64,000 bases of DNA from CAZUGA01 sp964619885 (GTDB lineage: Bacteria; Pseudomonadota; Gammaproteobacteria; Methylococcales; UBA1147): the NCBI GenBank assembly GCA_964619885.1, contig CAZUGA010000017.1:1-64000 (forward strand), read 5' to 3'. Below the pieces are notes generated by a model, which was not told where the DNA came from, ran no database searches, and saw only the letters and a program-made list of their open reading frames with translations. The stretch's first letter is position 1; each line of letters opens with the position of its first letter. The position numbers and the translations under genes were made by a program. Below, piece after piece: positions 28,541-37,483 of the stretch.

Positions 28541-28558
28541 AGGGATCCGCAATAACCA

Positions 28559-29374
28559 CTATCCAACAATACTTAGTGTGTCGCCACAACGGATAGTCCC
28601 GCTCTGCACAACCTCCGCGTAAACGCCAACATGCGCATTATTATGTTGCGCCGCAGTTCTGAGTATTTTTGTATCTCGCGGTAGGTCCCCCTGCGATAGC
28701 GTGGTCATCACGCAACGTGGGCAAGGGCCGGTTATTTTCAATACAACCTCGTCGCCGAACGCGAGTGTGTTACCGATCCACTCATTCTCTACAAACCCAT
28801 TTTCTTGTGCGTTGACGATCATATTCGGACGGAATCTGCGTGCTTCGAATCGTCCCTCCGGGTACAGCTGGTTTAATTGAGCTAAGGTCGAAGTTGTTAG
28901 GATGTGGATAATAGCCAGGTCGAAAAAGGTCCCGGCGGGCATATCTTCGTCGGTAACGACGTCTTTGTTATCCAGTTCTTCTATATCCGGCCAATATTCT
29001 TCCAGTTGTGGTTTAGATGGGACTTGGCTAATCAGTTTGACTTCCCGGCCTAGCGCCTTCGATAATTTTGCGTTGACATTAGCATCGTCACTGGACACTG
29101 TAGAACCATCCGCTGTGGTAATTCGAACCGGCGTGGAATCAAGGCTCATGCCCGGAGATTGCTGGAATCGTGCGTGGAAAGAAAACATATTGGGCCATCG
29201 TTTCGGGTTTTTTGCGCTGGCGACTTTGCCTGTTTCAACGTCGATTAATGCGAAAGACCGGTCCCCAAAAATACCTTTGTCTGTAACGCTTGTAGAACGT
29301 AATTCTTCACCCATCATCGACTTCACCGGATAGCGCCACAAAGAAGCTATCTCTCCCGTGCTATTTGATGCCAT
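28559..29374 (-). CDS. MOSC domain protein, YcbX-like
   Basis: A 271-residue protein from MASNSTGEIASLWRYPVKSM, with a G-rich ribosome site just upstream; the longer frame to 29446 adds an unconserved tail. It has the N-terminal MOSC beta-barrel ('LWRYPVKSMMGEEL') and the C-terminal MOSC core with the molybdenum-cofactor cysteine in 'ITGPCPRCVMTTL'. Such proteins bind Mo cofactor and detoxify N-hydroxylated bases or handle sulfur; YcbX of E. coli is the nearest familiar type. No redox partner domain (2Fe-2S) is fused, unlike E. coli YcbX. Confidence 0.85.
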   Translation of the reverse strand: MASNSTGEIASLWRYPVKSMMGEELRSTSVTDKGIFGDRSFALIDVETGKVASAKNPKRWPNMFSFHARFQQSPGMSLDSTPVRITTADGSTVSSDDANVNAKLSKALGREVKLISQVPSKPQLEEYWPDIEELDNKDVVTDEDMPAGTFFDLAIIHILTTSTLAQLNQLYPEGRFEARRFRPNMIVNAQENGFVENEWIGNTLAFGDEVVLKITGPCPRCVMTTLSQGDLPRDTKILRTAAQHNNAHVGVYAEVVQSGTIRCGDTLSIVG

Positions 29375-29589
29375 TTTTTTGCCCCCAGATAAAATGTTAT
29401 TGGAATAATTTTTAAACAGTATATCCGTGTTGCAGACCATGGGCAAAGTCAGTATTGGAAATGTATCGCCTGTTCAAACGGCACATGAAAAGCTAATTTG
29501 GACACGTGATAATTTTGGATAAAATACAAAAATGCGGGCCATTCTTTAATTATCCAGAAATCAACGCAAGTTGGAAAACAGTCCATTGA

Positions 29590-29952
29590 TTAACAACGGT
29601 TCCAGTAAGCGATAAGACCAGATATTCCGGCTAGCGTAATTACCACGATTCCACACACAATTTTCTTATTCACTACTAGCTTTACCGGTGTAGTCTCTGC
29701 CCGTACCAAGCTCTCCTGCCACACCGATTTTGGGATCATCCTTGCTACAACCCATTGTCCCATAGATACGATCAATAAATCATCCAGTTGACCGATGATC
29801 GGAATAAAATCCGGGACTAAATCTATAGGGCTGGCGGCGTAAGCGACGACCAATCCGATAATGGTTTTTGCGGCGAGCGGCGTTTGCCGGTGTTGGCTGG
29901 CCAGGTATAGGGCCAGTAGATGGTGTTTGGTCTTTACAAAGTAGCTTTTCAA
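29590..29952 (-). CDS. DUF1232 (YkvA-like) membrane protein
   Basis: 120 residues with the DUF1232 signature 'AYAASPIDLVPDFIPIIGQLDDLLIV' (about 36–61) inside a hydrophobic hairpin, and one further membrane helix at the C-terminus (about 98–115). Function is unknown; the family is widespread. It stands alone between the MOSC gene and the divergent copper ATPase. Confidence 0.85.
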   Translation of the reverse strand: MKSYFVKTKHHLLALYLASQHRQTPLAAKTIIGLVVAYAASPIDLVPDFIPIIGQLDDLLIVSMGQWVVARMIPKSVWQESLVRAETTPVKLVVNKKIVCGIVVITLAGISGLIAYWNRC

Positions 29953-30185
29953 ACGATACTTACGCTGGTTTTTAACATTTGCAATACAATAAACTGGTTC
30001 CTACAGCACAACAACAAATCATCGGATTAAGGGCGCACCAACTGGGGAGGCTAGGCCACCTCAAATTGCACCTTTGAAATATCTTTGGGTCTGACATAAC
30101 GTATAGCTAGCTGCAACACGTCGATGTGGGGTAGGCTATTGCAAATACGCAATAATTTAAATCGAATGTTTGGGGTAGACAATCA

Positions 30186-32417
30186 ATGGTTGAAAATCAA
30201 GCAGTGCTGAATGATCCAATACGCTTATCGGTTACCGGTATGAGCTGCGCGGGTTGCGTGAAAACTGTTGAGGATGCGCTGAAATCGGTTGCCGGCGTAG
30301 ATTTTGCCAGCGTCAATTTCGCCGATCATTCGGCCGTTGTGGAAGGCCAACCGGATGTTGCTGTATTGCGCCAATCGGTGCAGGCTGTTGGCTACGACAT
30401 CGCCGTGATGGAAAGCTTGGATGACCCTAGCGTAGAAATCGAATTAGAGCAGCGCCATTATCATGAACTGGTCAAGAAGGCGGTCATTGCCGCGGCCGTG
30501 GGTGCACCGCTGATGATTGCTGGTCATATGGGTTGGTTGCCGGAATTGGGTTCGGCGACTGCAAATTGGTTTTGGCCCGAGATCGCATTGATTACCTTCG
30601 GCGTAATGGTGTATTCGGGCGGGCATTTTTTTGTCGGTGCCGCGCATGCATTGCAAAAAGGCCAAGCCAATATGGATACACTGATTGCACTGGGTACCGG
30701 CGCCGCGTGGATCTACTCGACGATCGTGATCGATTTTTCGGATACATTGCCGTCGTTGGCCAAGCACGCTTATTTTGAAGCGGCGGTGATTATTCTCGCT
30801 TTTATCAATTTTGGTGCTGCGCTGGAAACACGGGCGCGGGGTAAAACTTCCAGCGCGATACGGGAATTGATCGGATTGCAGCCGCGCACCGCGCGGGTGG
30901 TGCGCAACGGTGAGGAACTGGATATCCCAATTGATCAAGTTGGTCTGGACGAAACGCTAAGGGTCCGGCCCGGCGAAAAAATAGCCGTCGATGGCGTATT
31001 GATCAAAGGTCATTCCAGTATTGATGAGTCGATGCTAACTGGTGAGCCGCTTCCGGTTGAAAAATCAGAAGGTGATGAAGTCGTTGCCGGCACATTGAAC
31101 CAAAAGGGTAGTTTTTTGTACCGAGCCACGCGGATTGGCCGTGACACCGTATTAGCACAGATTATTGAAAGTGTGCGCCAGGCACAAGGTAGTAAACCTG
31201 AAATTGCGCGGATGGTCGATCATATAGCCGCGGTATTCGTGCCCGCAGTCGTAGTAATCTCAATATTGACCTTTTTTGTCTGGCTTTGGGTCGGCCCTGA
31301 CCCGGCCTTGGGTTATGCCTTCGTCACATCGATGACCGTATTGCTGATCGCTTGTCCCTGTGCTTTGGGGCTGGCTACGCCAATATCCGTGATGGTGGGT
31401 GTCGGACGCGCGGCGCAGGCGGGTATTCTGATTCGTAATGGCGACGCGTTACAAAGTGCTGGCAAATTAAGCTGCGTGGTGTTGGACAAAACCGGGACAG
31501 TAACAGAAGGCTGCCCCACAGTCTCCGCTGTCGAAGCTTTTTCCAATTGGACCGAAACGCAGGTGTTGCAATACGCTGTAAGTTTGGAGACCGGCTCAGA
31601 ACATCCACTGGCCAGCGCGATATTGGCCCGGGGTGACGAGCAAGGCATTGAATCGATGGCCACGGAAAAATTCCAGGCGATCGCCGGGCACGGCGTATCC
31701 GCAACGGTGGACGGACAACTTATGTACTTTGGTAACCTGGAACTGATGCAGTCCAACAGGATCCCCTGCGACGATTTTAAGCTTATATTGGACGGCTATG
31801 CCGAGAACGCGCAAACGCCGATGCTGCTGGCGACCGCCGATCAGGTGGTCGGGTTGATCTCGGTATCGGATCCTATCAAGCTAGATTCCAAACAGGCGAT
31901 AGCCGATTTAAAAGCCTCGGGTGTTCGGGTCTTAATGGTGACTGGCGATAATGAAAAAACCGCGCTGGCGGTTGCGCGTGAGGCGGGAATCGACGATGTA
32001 CGCGCCCAGGTGTTGCCGCAGGACAAAGCGGCCATCGTAAAAACACTGCAAGACCAGGGTGAAAGCGTCGGCATGGTTGGGGACGGCATCAACGATGCGC
32101 CCGCATTGGCCCAGGCCAACGTCGGTTTTGCGATCGGCACCGGTACTGATATCGCGATTGAAAGCGGCGATGTCGTATTGATGCGCGGGTCGCTGAGCAA
32201 ATTGACCGAAGCAATCAAAGTTTCGCGGCTGACATTGCTCAATATTAAACAAAATCTGCTCGGCGCGTTTATCTATAATACGTTGGCGATACCGGTTGCG
32301 GCGGGTTTGTTGTACCCAATGTTTGGCGTGCTGCTCAACCCGATGATCGCTGGTGCGGCGATGGCCATGTCGTCGGTGACCGTTGTGGCCAACGCCAACC
32401 GATTGCGCTGGCAATAA
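30186..32417 (+). CDS. copA: Cu+-exporting P1B-type ATPase
   Basis: 743 residues. One N-terminal heavy-metal-binding domain ('GMSCAGCVKTVEDAL', about 14–28, with CxxC) precedes about eight membrane helices. The transport motif 'CPCALGLATP' (about 389–398), phosphorylation site 'DKTGTVTEG', the 'TGEP' actuator loop, the nucleotide 'EHPLA' motif and the hinge 'GDGINDAPAL' are all intact. CPC with one metal domain indicates Cu+ or Ag+ export from the cytoplasm. No copper chaperone or CueR gene is adjacent, and no clear CueR operator was seen upstream. Confidence 0.93.
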   Translation: MVENQAVLNDPIRLSVTGMSCAGCVKTVEDALKSVAGVDFASVNFADHSAVVEGQPDVAVLRQSVQAVGYDIAVMESLDDPSVEIELEQRHYHELVKKAVIAAAVGAPLMIAGHMGWLPELGSATANWFWPEIALITFGVMVYSGGHFFVGAAHALQKGQANMDTLIALGTGAAWIYSTIVIDFSDTLPSLAKHAYFEAAVIILAFINFGAALETRARGKTSSAIRELIGLQPRTARVVRNGEELDIPIDQVGLDETLRVRPGEKIAVDGVLIKGHSSIDESMLTGEPLPVEKSEGDEVVAGTLNQKGSFLYRATRIGRDTVLAQIIESVRQAQGSKPEIARMVDHIAAVFVPAVVVISILTFFVWLWVGPDPALGYAFVTSMTVLLIACPCALGLATPISVMVGVGRAAQAGILIRNGDALQSAGKLSCVVLDKTGTVTEGCPTVSAVEAFSNWTETQVLQYAVSLETGSEHPLASAILARGDEQGIESMATEKFQAIAGHGVSATVDGQLMYFGNLELMQSNRIPCDDFKLILDGYAENAQTPMLLATADQVVGLISVSDPIKLDSKQAIADLKASGVRVLMVTGDNEKTALAVAREAGIDDVRAQVLPQDKAAIVKTLQDQGESVGMVGDGINDAPALAQANVGFAIGTGTDIAIESGDVVLMRGSLSKLTEAIKVSRLTLLNIKQNLLGAFIYNTLAIPVAAGLLYPMFGVLLNPMIAGAAMAMSSVTVVANANRLRWQ

Positions 32418-32460
32418 CCCTAGGCTAATTGGGATAGGCGATTGACAGTAAACCTTTAAA

Positions 32461-32488
32461 GCTAAAGCGAAAAAATCCAGCCTTTAGC
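32461..32488. terminator. Hairpin between convergent copA and rlmG
   Basis: GCTAAAG (32461–32467) pairs with CTTTAGC (32482–32488) across a 14-base loop, between the ends of two convergent genes. There is no clear T-run after it. A shared terminator is plausible. Confidence 0.3.
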
Positions 32489-32498
32489 AACCGGCGGA

Positions 32499-33677
32499 TC
32501 ATGGGCTTGATGCTACCGCTGTCGATGCTGGTTTTTCAGCCGGGTATTTTTTGCTCGCCTTAATGATGACAAATTTTTTGTTATTGGTGATTACTGTCAC
32601 ATTGCCAAAAATGCGCTTCAGTTTGAGGTGGTACGGGAGGTGTCTGTTTCCGATCACCCAGAGTTCACCGCCGGGCTTCAACACCTCGTTTGCTTCACTG
32701 AACATTTGCCAAGCGACAGCGTCGCTCATCGCATTATTATGGTGAAACGGCGGGTTATTCAGTACACAGTCGAAACTATCGTGTGGCACGCCGGATAAGC
32801 AATCTATGGTGGAGAATTCAGCGCGACGGCTATCGCCGAATAGCGCGTTAAAATTGGCTTTGGCCGATGCCACCGCCATATAAGATTCATCGAAAAAGCT
32901 TAATTCTGCGTTGGGATTGAGCTGTGCTGCGATCAAACCTACTATGCCGTTGCCGCAACCAAGGTCGATTATCTTTTTTGCGGCGTCCCCGGCTGGGATG
33001 TGCTGCAAGAAAAATCGCGTACCCAAGTCCAGCTTTTCCCGCGAGAATACATTGGCGTGATTGATCAGCATGGCATCGCTACTGTCGAGTTGCCAAGTTA
33101 TCGGATAAGGATTGTTGGGTGGATTCAAGTCCATGTTGGGATCGCAAAATATCAAGCGCGCCTTCTTTTTTGCCAGTGAGGTACGGGTCGGCCCAATAAT
33201 CTGCTCAAACAAATCTAATGTGGAGCGGTGAACCGTTTTGACCATTGCCGAGCCGATAAACTGCGTATCAGCATGTATTGCCGGGCGCAATCTGTGCAAT
33301 TGTTCTTCAAGCAATGCCAGACTTCGGGGGATCTTGATCAAAACCAGGTCAATTTTCGCAGTTGGTTCCGCAAGACTATCGAGTAACTGGACGCTTTTGC
33401 CAGACAGTCCGTTGCTTTTTAGGTTGTGAAGCGTTCCCTGGTGGGACAAATAAGAATCCGACAACATTTGCGGCTTGTACACGGCAAGCGCGACGGATAA
33501 TGCCCCGAAGCTGTCGTTAACGATTAGAATCGACAGCGATGTTTCCGGTAAGTTGTTTTCGGCGATATGCTGCAACAGGTATTCATCTGCCGAGTCCCAA
33601 GCGCGTAAGCTTTGTTTCTTTAGAATCGGGTAGCGGGTGAGATTAAACGAACCTTGCGGCGATTTCAGGGTTTCCAT
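32499..33677 (-). CDS. rlmG: 23S rRNA (guanine-1835-N2)-methyltransferase RlmG
   Basis: 392 residues (E. coli RlmG is 378). The C-terminal catalytic half has SAM motif I 'IDLGCGNGIVGL' (about 237–248) and the N2-guanine catalytic motif 'NNPPFH' (about 309–314), and ends with 'HLPYHLKLKRIFGNVTVITNNKKFVIIKA', the usual RlmG/RsmC tail. The N-terminal half is the inactive methyltransferase-like domain typical of the family. It methylates G1835 of 23S rRNA. Monocistronic. Confidence 0.93.
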   Translation of the reverse strand: METLKSPQGSFNLTRYPILKKQSLRAWDSADEYLLQHIAENNLPETSLSILIVNDSFGALSVALAVYKPQMLSDSYLSHQGTLHNLKSNGLSGKSVQLLDSLAEPTAKIDLVLIKIPRSLALLEEQLHRLRPAIHADTQFIGSAMVKTVHRSTLDLFEQIIGPTRTSLAKKKARLIFCDPNMDLNPPNNPYPITWQLDSSDAMLINHANVFSREKLDLGTRFFLQHIPAGDAAKKIIDLGCGNGIVGLIAAQLNPNAELSFFDESYMAVASAKANFNALFGDSRRAEFSTIDCLSGVPHDSFDCVLNNPPFHHNNAMSDAVAWQMFSEANEVLKPGGELWVIGNRHLPYHLKLKRIFGNVTVITNNKKFVIIKASKKYPAEKPASTAVASSP

Positions 33678-33825
33678 AAATAAGCGTGCGATAAATATAA
33701 CGGGCCTGCCCAGGGAATTCTGGGTCGGCTAGTTTAGCACAGGCTCCGGTGCGCATTGGTTGTGATTCGTGCTAGCATCCAGATCCACAGTGTCGTCAGT
33801 AAAATTAATTCGGATCGATACACCC

Positions 33826-34368
33826 ATGGCCACAGTATTTACCCATCCCGCGGTCGCAATTGCATTGTTACCCTGGTTTCGCCGGTTGCAAAATCGATGG
33901 CAGATATTAATGATTGGCGCATTACTGACAATTTTGCCCGATTTCGACGTGATTGGTCTGCGACTCGGCATCCCATATGGAGATATGTTGGGGCATCGCG
34001 GTCTGACCCACTCGATCTTTTTTGCCGTACTCGTGTCGGTCGTTTTTGCGCGCTGGTCAGCCGATAGATTCCAATTGAGGTTTTTGCCGGTCTGGTTGTA
34101 TTATTTTTTGTGCCTGATCTCACACGGTGTGTTGGACGCGTTGACCGACGGCGGTTTGGGAATCGCATTTTTTGCACCGTTCGATAACCATCGTTATTTT
34201 TTCCCGCTGCGTCCGATAATGGTTTCGCCATTGAATATTGCGCGATTTTTCCAAGGCCAAGGGGCACCGGTGTTGATCAATGAATTGAAGTGGGTTTGGT
34301 TTCCCTGCCTTGTGATTTTTCTAGTAGGGTTTGCGGTATATCGCCGGACCACGCGTAACCATTGTTAA
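33826..34368 (+). CDS. YdjM-like membrane-bound metal-dependent hydrolase
   Basis: 180 residues from MATVFTHPAVAIALLP, where family similarity starts; upstream codons from 33769 are unconserved. The family motifs are 'FTHPAVA', 'LPDFDVIG' (about 43–50), 'HRGLTHS' (about 63–69) and 'SHGVLDALTDGGLG' (about 104–117), giving a His/Asp metal site within four or five membrane helices. This is the YdjM/YbcI-type inner-membrane hydrolase family (PF04307) associated in some bacteria with SOS induction. The substrate is unknown. Confidence 0.85.
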   Translation: MATVFTHPAVAIALLPWFRRLQNRWQILMIGALLTILPDFDVIGLRLGIPYGDMLGHRGLTHSIFFAVLVSVVFARWSADRFQLRFLPVWLYYFLCLISHGVLDALTDGGLGIAFFAPFDNHRYFFPLRPIMVSPLNIARFFQGQGAPVLINELKWVWFPCLVIFLVGFAVYRRTTRNHC

Positions 34369-34532
34369 CATTAGTTGCTCAATAGTTGCGCTATTTGATG
34401 TCGCCAGGGTTTTGCCAAACTGGAATCAAGTCGCATGGATTTTTGGCCTCGTCGTAGGCTTGGAGCGGCGAGTGAATTTCGATAATATCACCGGTGTTGC
34501 TCCGCTATTGGATTATATTAAGAGGGTTAAAG

Positions 34533-34919
34533 ATGAATAATAAAAAATTATGGACTTTACTGTTTGGCTCGGTCGCTTTGTTGGTTTCCAACTATGCGCA
34601 ATCGGAAGGATCCACAGTCACCGAATCTGGCATTGCCGCGTACTACAGTAATGTATTCCAAGGTCGCAAAACCGCCAGCGGTCAACGCTACGACAAAAAC
34701 AAATTGACCGCCGCGCACAGAACCTACCCATTCGGCACCCAACTGAAAGTCACCAACCAGGAAAACGGTAAAAGCATCGAGGTCAAGGTAAATGATCGCG
34801 GGCCGACCACGCCGGGCAGAATTATTGATCTTTCCCGACGAGCCGCTAAAGAATTGGGCTATTTAAAAAAGGGTTTGGCGGATGTTACGTTGGAAGTTGT
34901 AGAAATGGGAAATAAATGA
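34533..34919 (+). CDS. rlpA: RlpA-like double-psi beta-barrel lipoprotein-type protein
   Basis: 128 residues, starting at the ATG preceded by GAGGG; an upstream GTG at 34494 has no ribosome site. Signal peptide (about 1–24, cut near 'NYAQSEG') lacks a lipobox cysteine. The domain carries the RlpA motifs 'GIAAYYSNVFQGRKTASGQRYDK', 'AAHRTYPFGTQLKVTN' and 'VKVNDRGPTTPGRIIDLSRRAAKELG', including the catalytic His and Asp. RlpA cuts naked glycan strands at division septa. This is a short, single-domain version with no SPOR domain. Its stop is one base before the next small ORF. Confidence 0.85.
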   Translation: MNNKKLWTLLFGSVALLVSNYAQSEGSTVTESGIAAYYSNVFQGRKTASGQRYDKNKLTAAHRTYPFGTQLKVTNQENGKSIEVKVNDRGPTTPGRIIDLSRRAAKELGYLKKGLADVTLEVVEMGNK

Positions 34920-34920
34920 A

Positions 34921-35067
34921 ATGCGGCCGGGTAATTTGCCGATCAAGATCAAAGCCCAAGCAGCGGATCGGATGATCGAAGTGGAGTTCGACCCGCGCGT
35001 AATGTCCAAGGACGAGGCCATCGCCGCGGCACGCAAGATTCAAGCATTGGTGGAACCGAAAGCGTAG
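34921..35067 (+). CDS. Small ORF preceding DGR target 1
   Basis: A 48-codon frame (MRPGNLPIKIKAQ...) beginning one base after the RlpA-like stop and ending 8 bp before the GTG start of the first caspase-FGE gene. The tight packing suggests it is translated in the same transcript. The product is charged, with an alternating strand-like segment and an amphipathic C-terminal helix ('SKDEAIAAARKIQALVEP'). I do not recognise it. No counterpart is visible before the second caspase-FGE gene. Confidence 0.45.
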   Translation: MRPGNLPIKIKAQAADRMIEVEFDPRVMSKDEAIAAARKIQALVEPKA

Positions 35068-35075
35068 AGGTTCAC

Positions 35076-37049
35076 GTGGCCAAAAAATATGCGTTACTGG
35101 TTGGAACCGATCGATATGAGGACCGCGGCTTCTCACCGCTAACCGTCCCTCGCGCCGACGTCGCAGCGCTAAAAAATGTATTGACGGATCCGCAGATTGG
35201 CGGTTTTGATCAGGTCGATACACTGTTGAATGGTTCACTCGCCGAGATCATGGAGGCGGTCGGCGAGCTTTTCGGTGACAAATCCAAAGACGATCTTCTG
35301 TTACTGTATTTTTCCGGCCACGGCGCGTTGGATCGTTCGGGCGAATTGCACTTGAGTGTCGCCCAAACCAAGCTCAAACGTTTAAGCACCACCGCACTGT
35401 CTTCCACGCTGATCAAGAATGAAATGAACCACAGCCGGTCGCGGCGCCAGGTGTTGATCTTAGATTGTTGCTACGCGGGTGCTTTTTCGCGCAATTCCGC
35501 GAAATCCAAAAGCGCAACCGCGGAGCCCGCAGTCACGGAAGCAACCTTCGATGTGAAGGGTTATGGGCGCGAAATTCTGGTGTCGTCATCGGCCACCCAG
35601 CGATCCTGGGAAGGTGATGAAATTATCGGCAACAGCGACAAATCGCTGTTTACCCATTTTCTGGTTCAAGGTCTGGCCGCGGGTGAAGCGGCGCCCCAGG
35701 GCGGGTCGGATATCACCGTCGGTCAGTTGTACGATTATGTGCACGATAAAGTCGTCGCGGCCAGTCCAGCGGTGACGCCGCAGCGCTGGGCCGAGGCGCA
35801 GACCGATTCAATTGTGTTGGCGCAAAATCCCAAACCGGTGGTCAAAACCACGCCGTTGCCGGAAGATATTTTGAGAGATTTGGACGACGACCGGCCCCAC
35901 GTTCGCGAGGGCGCGATACGGGAATTGGGACGGTTGGCGGCGGGTGAAGATCAAAAACGTACTGAAGCCGTGATCGAAGTATTGCGAAACAGGCGGGTTG
36001 TGGAGCGGGATATTTATGTTCACGAGGCGATCGATGCGGTATTGAGCAAGTTGGAGGCGTCAGCAAATGACGTGGTGGGTGTTGAACAAAAGGATGCAAT
36101 ATCGGCTGAAGAATCGGCGGGTCGTCATAGGACCCAAGTTTACCTGTTCATTAGTTTTTTGTTGATCGGGGTGATTGTCGTCTTCTGGAAATCTATAACT
36201 ACCGACTCCCCACCTGATATAGCGCCATCTGTTGTTACGAATCCTAGCGCTGGGGTTCGGACAACGAAAGCCCCACTTGAGGTATCGCCAACCCTTGTCG
36301 AATCTTCGAAACCAGTCGTGTCAGCCAAACGTAAACCGGGAACTGTTTTCCAGGATACCTTGAACGATGGTTCGAAGGGTCCTGAAATGGTTGTCATCCC
36401 GGCGGGCAGTTTCCGTATGGGGGATATTCAAGGTGTAGGTCATAGCGATGAGCAACCCGTGCATAAGGTCACGATCAAGCGGCCTTTTGCGCTAAGCAAA
36501 TACCCAATCACCTTTGCCGAATACGACCATTATCGAGAAGCTATCAACAAGCCTAAACCTTCCGATAACGATTGGGGTCGAGGTAATCGACCCGTCATCA
36601 ATGTTTCTTGGATTGATGCAACGGCTTATGCGGCGTGGTTGAGTGATCAAACCGGAAAGCGCTACCGCTTGCCTTCGGAAGCCGAATGGGAATACGCGGC
36701 CCGCGGGTGGAAGGAAACCGAATATTGGTGGGGAGACGAAGCCGATAAGAAACATGCCAATTTTTCTGGATATAATACAACGCCGGTTGATAAATACGCC
36801 GCAAATCCGTTTGGATTGCATGATACTTCGGGGAATGTTTGGGAATGGGTGCAGGATACCTGGCACGATACCTATAAATCGGCCCCAATTGATGGATCTG
36901 CATGGTTTGATAGTGACTCTCGACTCCGCGTGCTGCGTGGCGGCTCTTGGGGCATTGAGCCGGACTTCGCGCGTTCGGCGTACCGGTACAGGTACAGACC
37001 GGAGACCTCGAGCTACTATGTTGGATTTCGCTTGGCCCAGGACCTATAA
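35076..37049 (+). CDS. DGR target 1: membrane-anchored caspase-FGE receptor
   Basis: 657 residues from a GTG start. Residues 1–250 are a caspase-like (peptidase C14/metacaspase) domain; the catalytic dyad is His82 in 'YFSGHG' and Cys132 in 'LDCCYAG'. Residues about 265–330 form HEAT-like helical repeats. A single membrane helix (about 355–371, 'VYLFISFLLIGVIVVFW') is followed by a Ser/Pro/Thr-rich linker. Residues about 425–657 are an FGE-sulfatase/C-type-lectin-like domain ('VFQDTLNDGS...MVVIPAGSFRMGD', 'RYRLPSEAEWEYAARG', 'DTSGNVWEWVQDTW'). Its last 39 codons are the variable repeat (VR1). I infer a receptor whose C-terminal face is diversified and whose protease is triggered by binding. 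By topology, protease and sensor are probably on opposite sides of the membrane. Confidence 0.9.
   Translation: MAKKYALLVGTDRYEDRGFSPLTVPRADVAALKNVLTDPQIGGFDQVDTLLNGSLAEIMEAVGELFGDKSKDDLLLLYFSGHGALDRSGELHLSVAQTKLKRLSTTALSSTLIKNEMNHSRSRRQVLILDCCYAGAFSRNSAKSKSATAEPAVTEATFDVKGYGREILVSSSATQRSWEGDEIIGNSDKSLFTHFLVQGLAAGEAAPQGGSDITVGQLYDYVHDKVVAASPAVTPQRWAEAQTDSIVLAQNPKPVVKTTPLPEDILRDLDDDRPHVREGAIRELGRLAAGEDQKRTEAVIEVLRNRRVVERDIYVHEAIDAVLSKLEASANDVVGVEQKDAISAEESAGRHRTQVYLFISFLLIGVIVVFWKSITTDSPPDIAPSVVTNPSAGVRTTKAPLEVSPTLVESSKPVVSAKRKPGTVFQDTLNDGSKGPEMVVIPAGSFRMGDIQGVGHSDEQPVHKVTIKRPFALSKYPITFAEYDHYREAINKPKPSDNDWGRGNRPVINVSWIDATAYAAWLSDQTGKRYRLPSEAEWEYAARGWKETEYWWGDEADKKHANFSGYNTTPVDKYAANPFGLHDTSGNVWEWVQDTWHDTYKSAPIDGSAWFDSDSRLRVLRGGSWGIEPDFARSAYRYRYRPETSSYYVGFRLAQDL
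36925..37040 (+). repeat. DGR variable repeat VR1
   Basis: A 116-bp copy of the TR (38556–38671), in frame at residues 617–655 of target 1. Compared with TR it differs at 16 positions, and every one is an adenine in TR (changed to G, T or C). The 21 bp at the 3' end (from GTTGGATTTCG to the end) and all C, G and T positions are identical. All 13 adenine-rich codons of TR are altered here (TR residues NNK, NN, N, N, NK, N, NNN become GIE, DF, Y, Y, YR, T, SYY). This is the hallmark of adenine-specific mutagenic homing. Confidence 0.97.
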
Positions 37050-37123
37050 CCCTTTTCGCTTTGTTCTTTTACTCTTTTTACTTCTTGAATGTTAGAAAAT
37101 AATTCGAATATAGTCGTCACAGG

Positions 37124-37483
37124 ATGAGCCAAACCACTCCGCAAGCCATCCATCTATGCCATGAGTTGTTGGGTTGGCTCATCCCGTTGCTGGATAAATT
37201 CCCACGCAGCGGACGTTTCAGCCTGGGTGATCGTTTGGAGAGTGCGCTATTGGATGTGCTGGAACGTTTGGTCGAAGCCGCCTATACCCGGGCAAATCTC
37301 AAAGGACAAGCCTTATCTTCGGCCAATCTCCGGTTAGAAGTTGCGCGGCAACTATGGCGGCTGTGCTTTGAATTCAAGCTGATCTCAACAAAACGCTATC
37401 GTTATGGTGCCGAATTGATGGACGATTTGGGACGGCAAATCGGCGGTTGGTTGCGCAGCAGCAGCGCAGGTCGCGCTCGATGA
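37124..37483 (+). CDS. avd: Avd-like DGR accessory protein
   Basis: 119 residues, all-helical and basic at the end, matching the accessory variability determinant (Avd) of DGRs, a four-helix-bundle that pentamerises, binds the reverse transcriptase and the template RNA. Segments are 'ELLGWLIPLLDKFPRSGRFSLGDRLESALLDVLERLVEAAYTR' and 'SANLRLEVARQLWRLCFEFKLIS', which align with the family's helices. Its stop overlaps the RT start (ATGA, 37480–37483), coupling the two. It lies 74 bp after target 1. Confidence 0.9.
   Translation: MSQTTPQAIHLCHELLGWLIPLLDKFPRSGRFSLGDRLESALLDVLERLVEAAYTRANLKGQALSSANLRLEVARQLWRLCFEFKLISTKRYRYGAELMDDLGRQIGGWLRSSSAGRAR

Noticed and set aside
30100..30185. CueR operator for copA
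   Set aside because: No clear CueR-type dyad with elongated -35/-10 spacing could be identified by eye.
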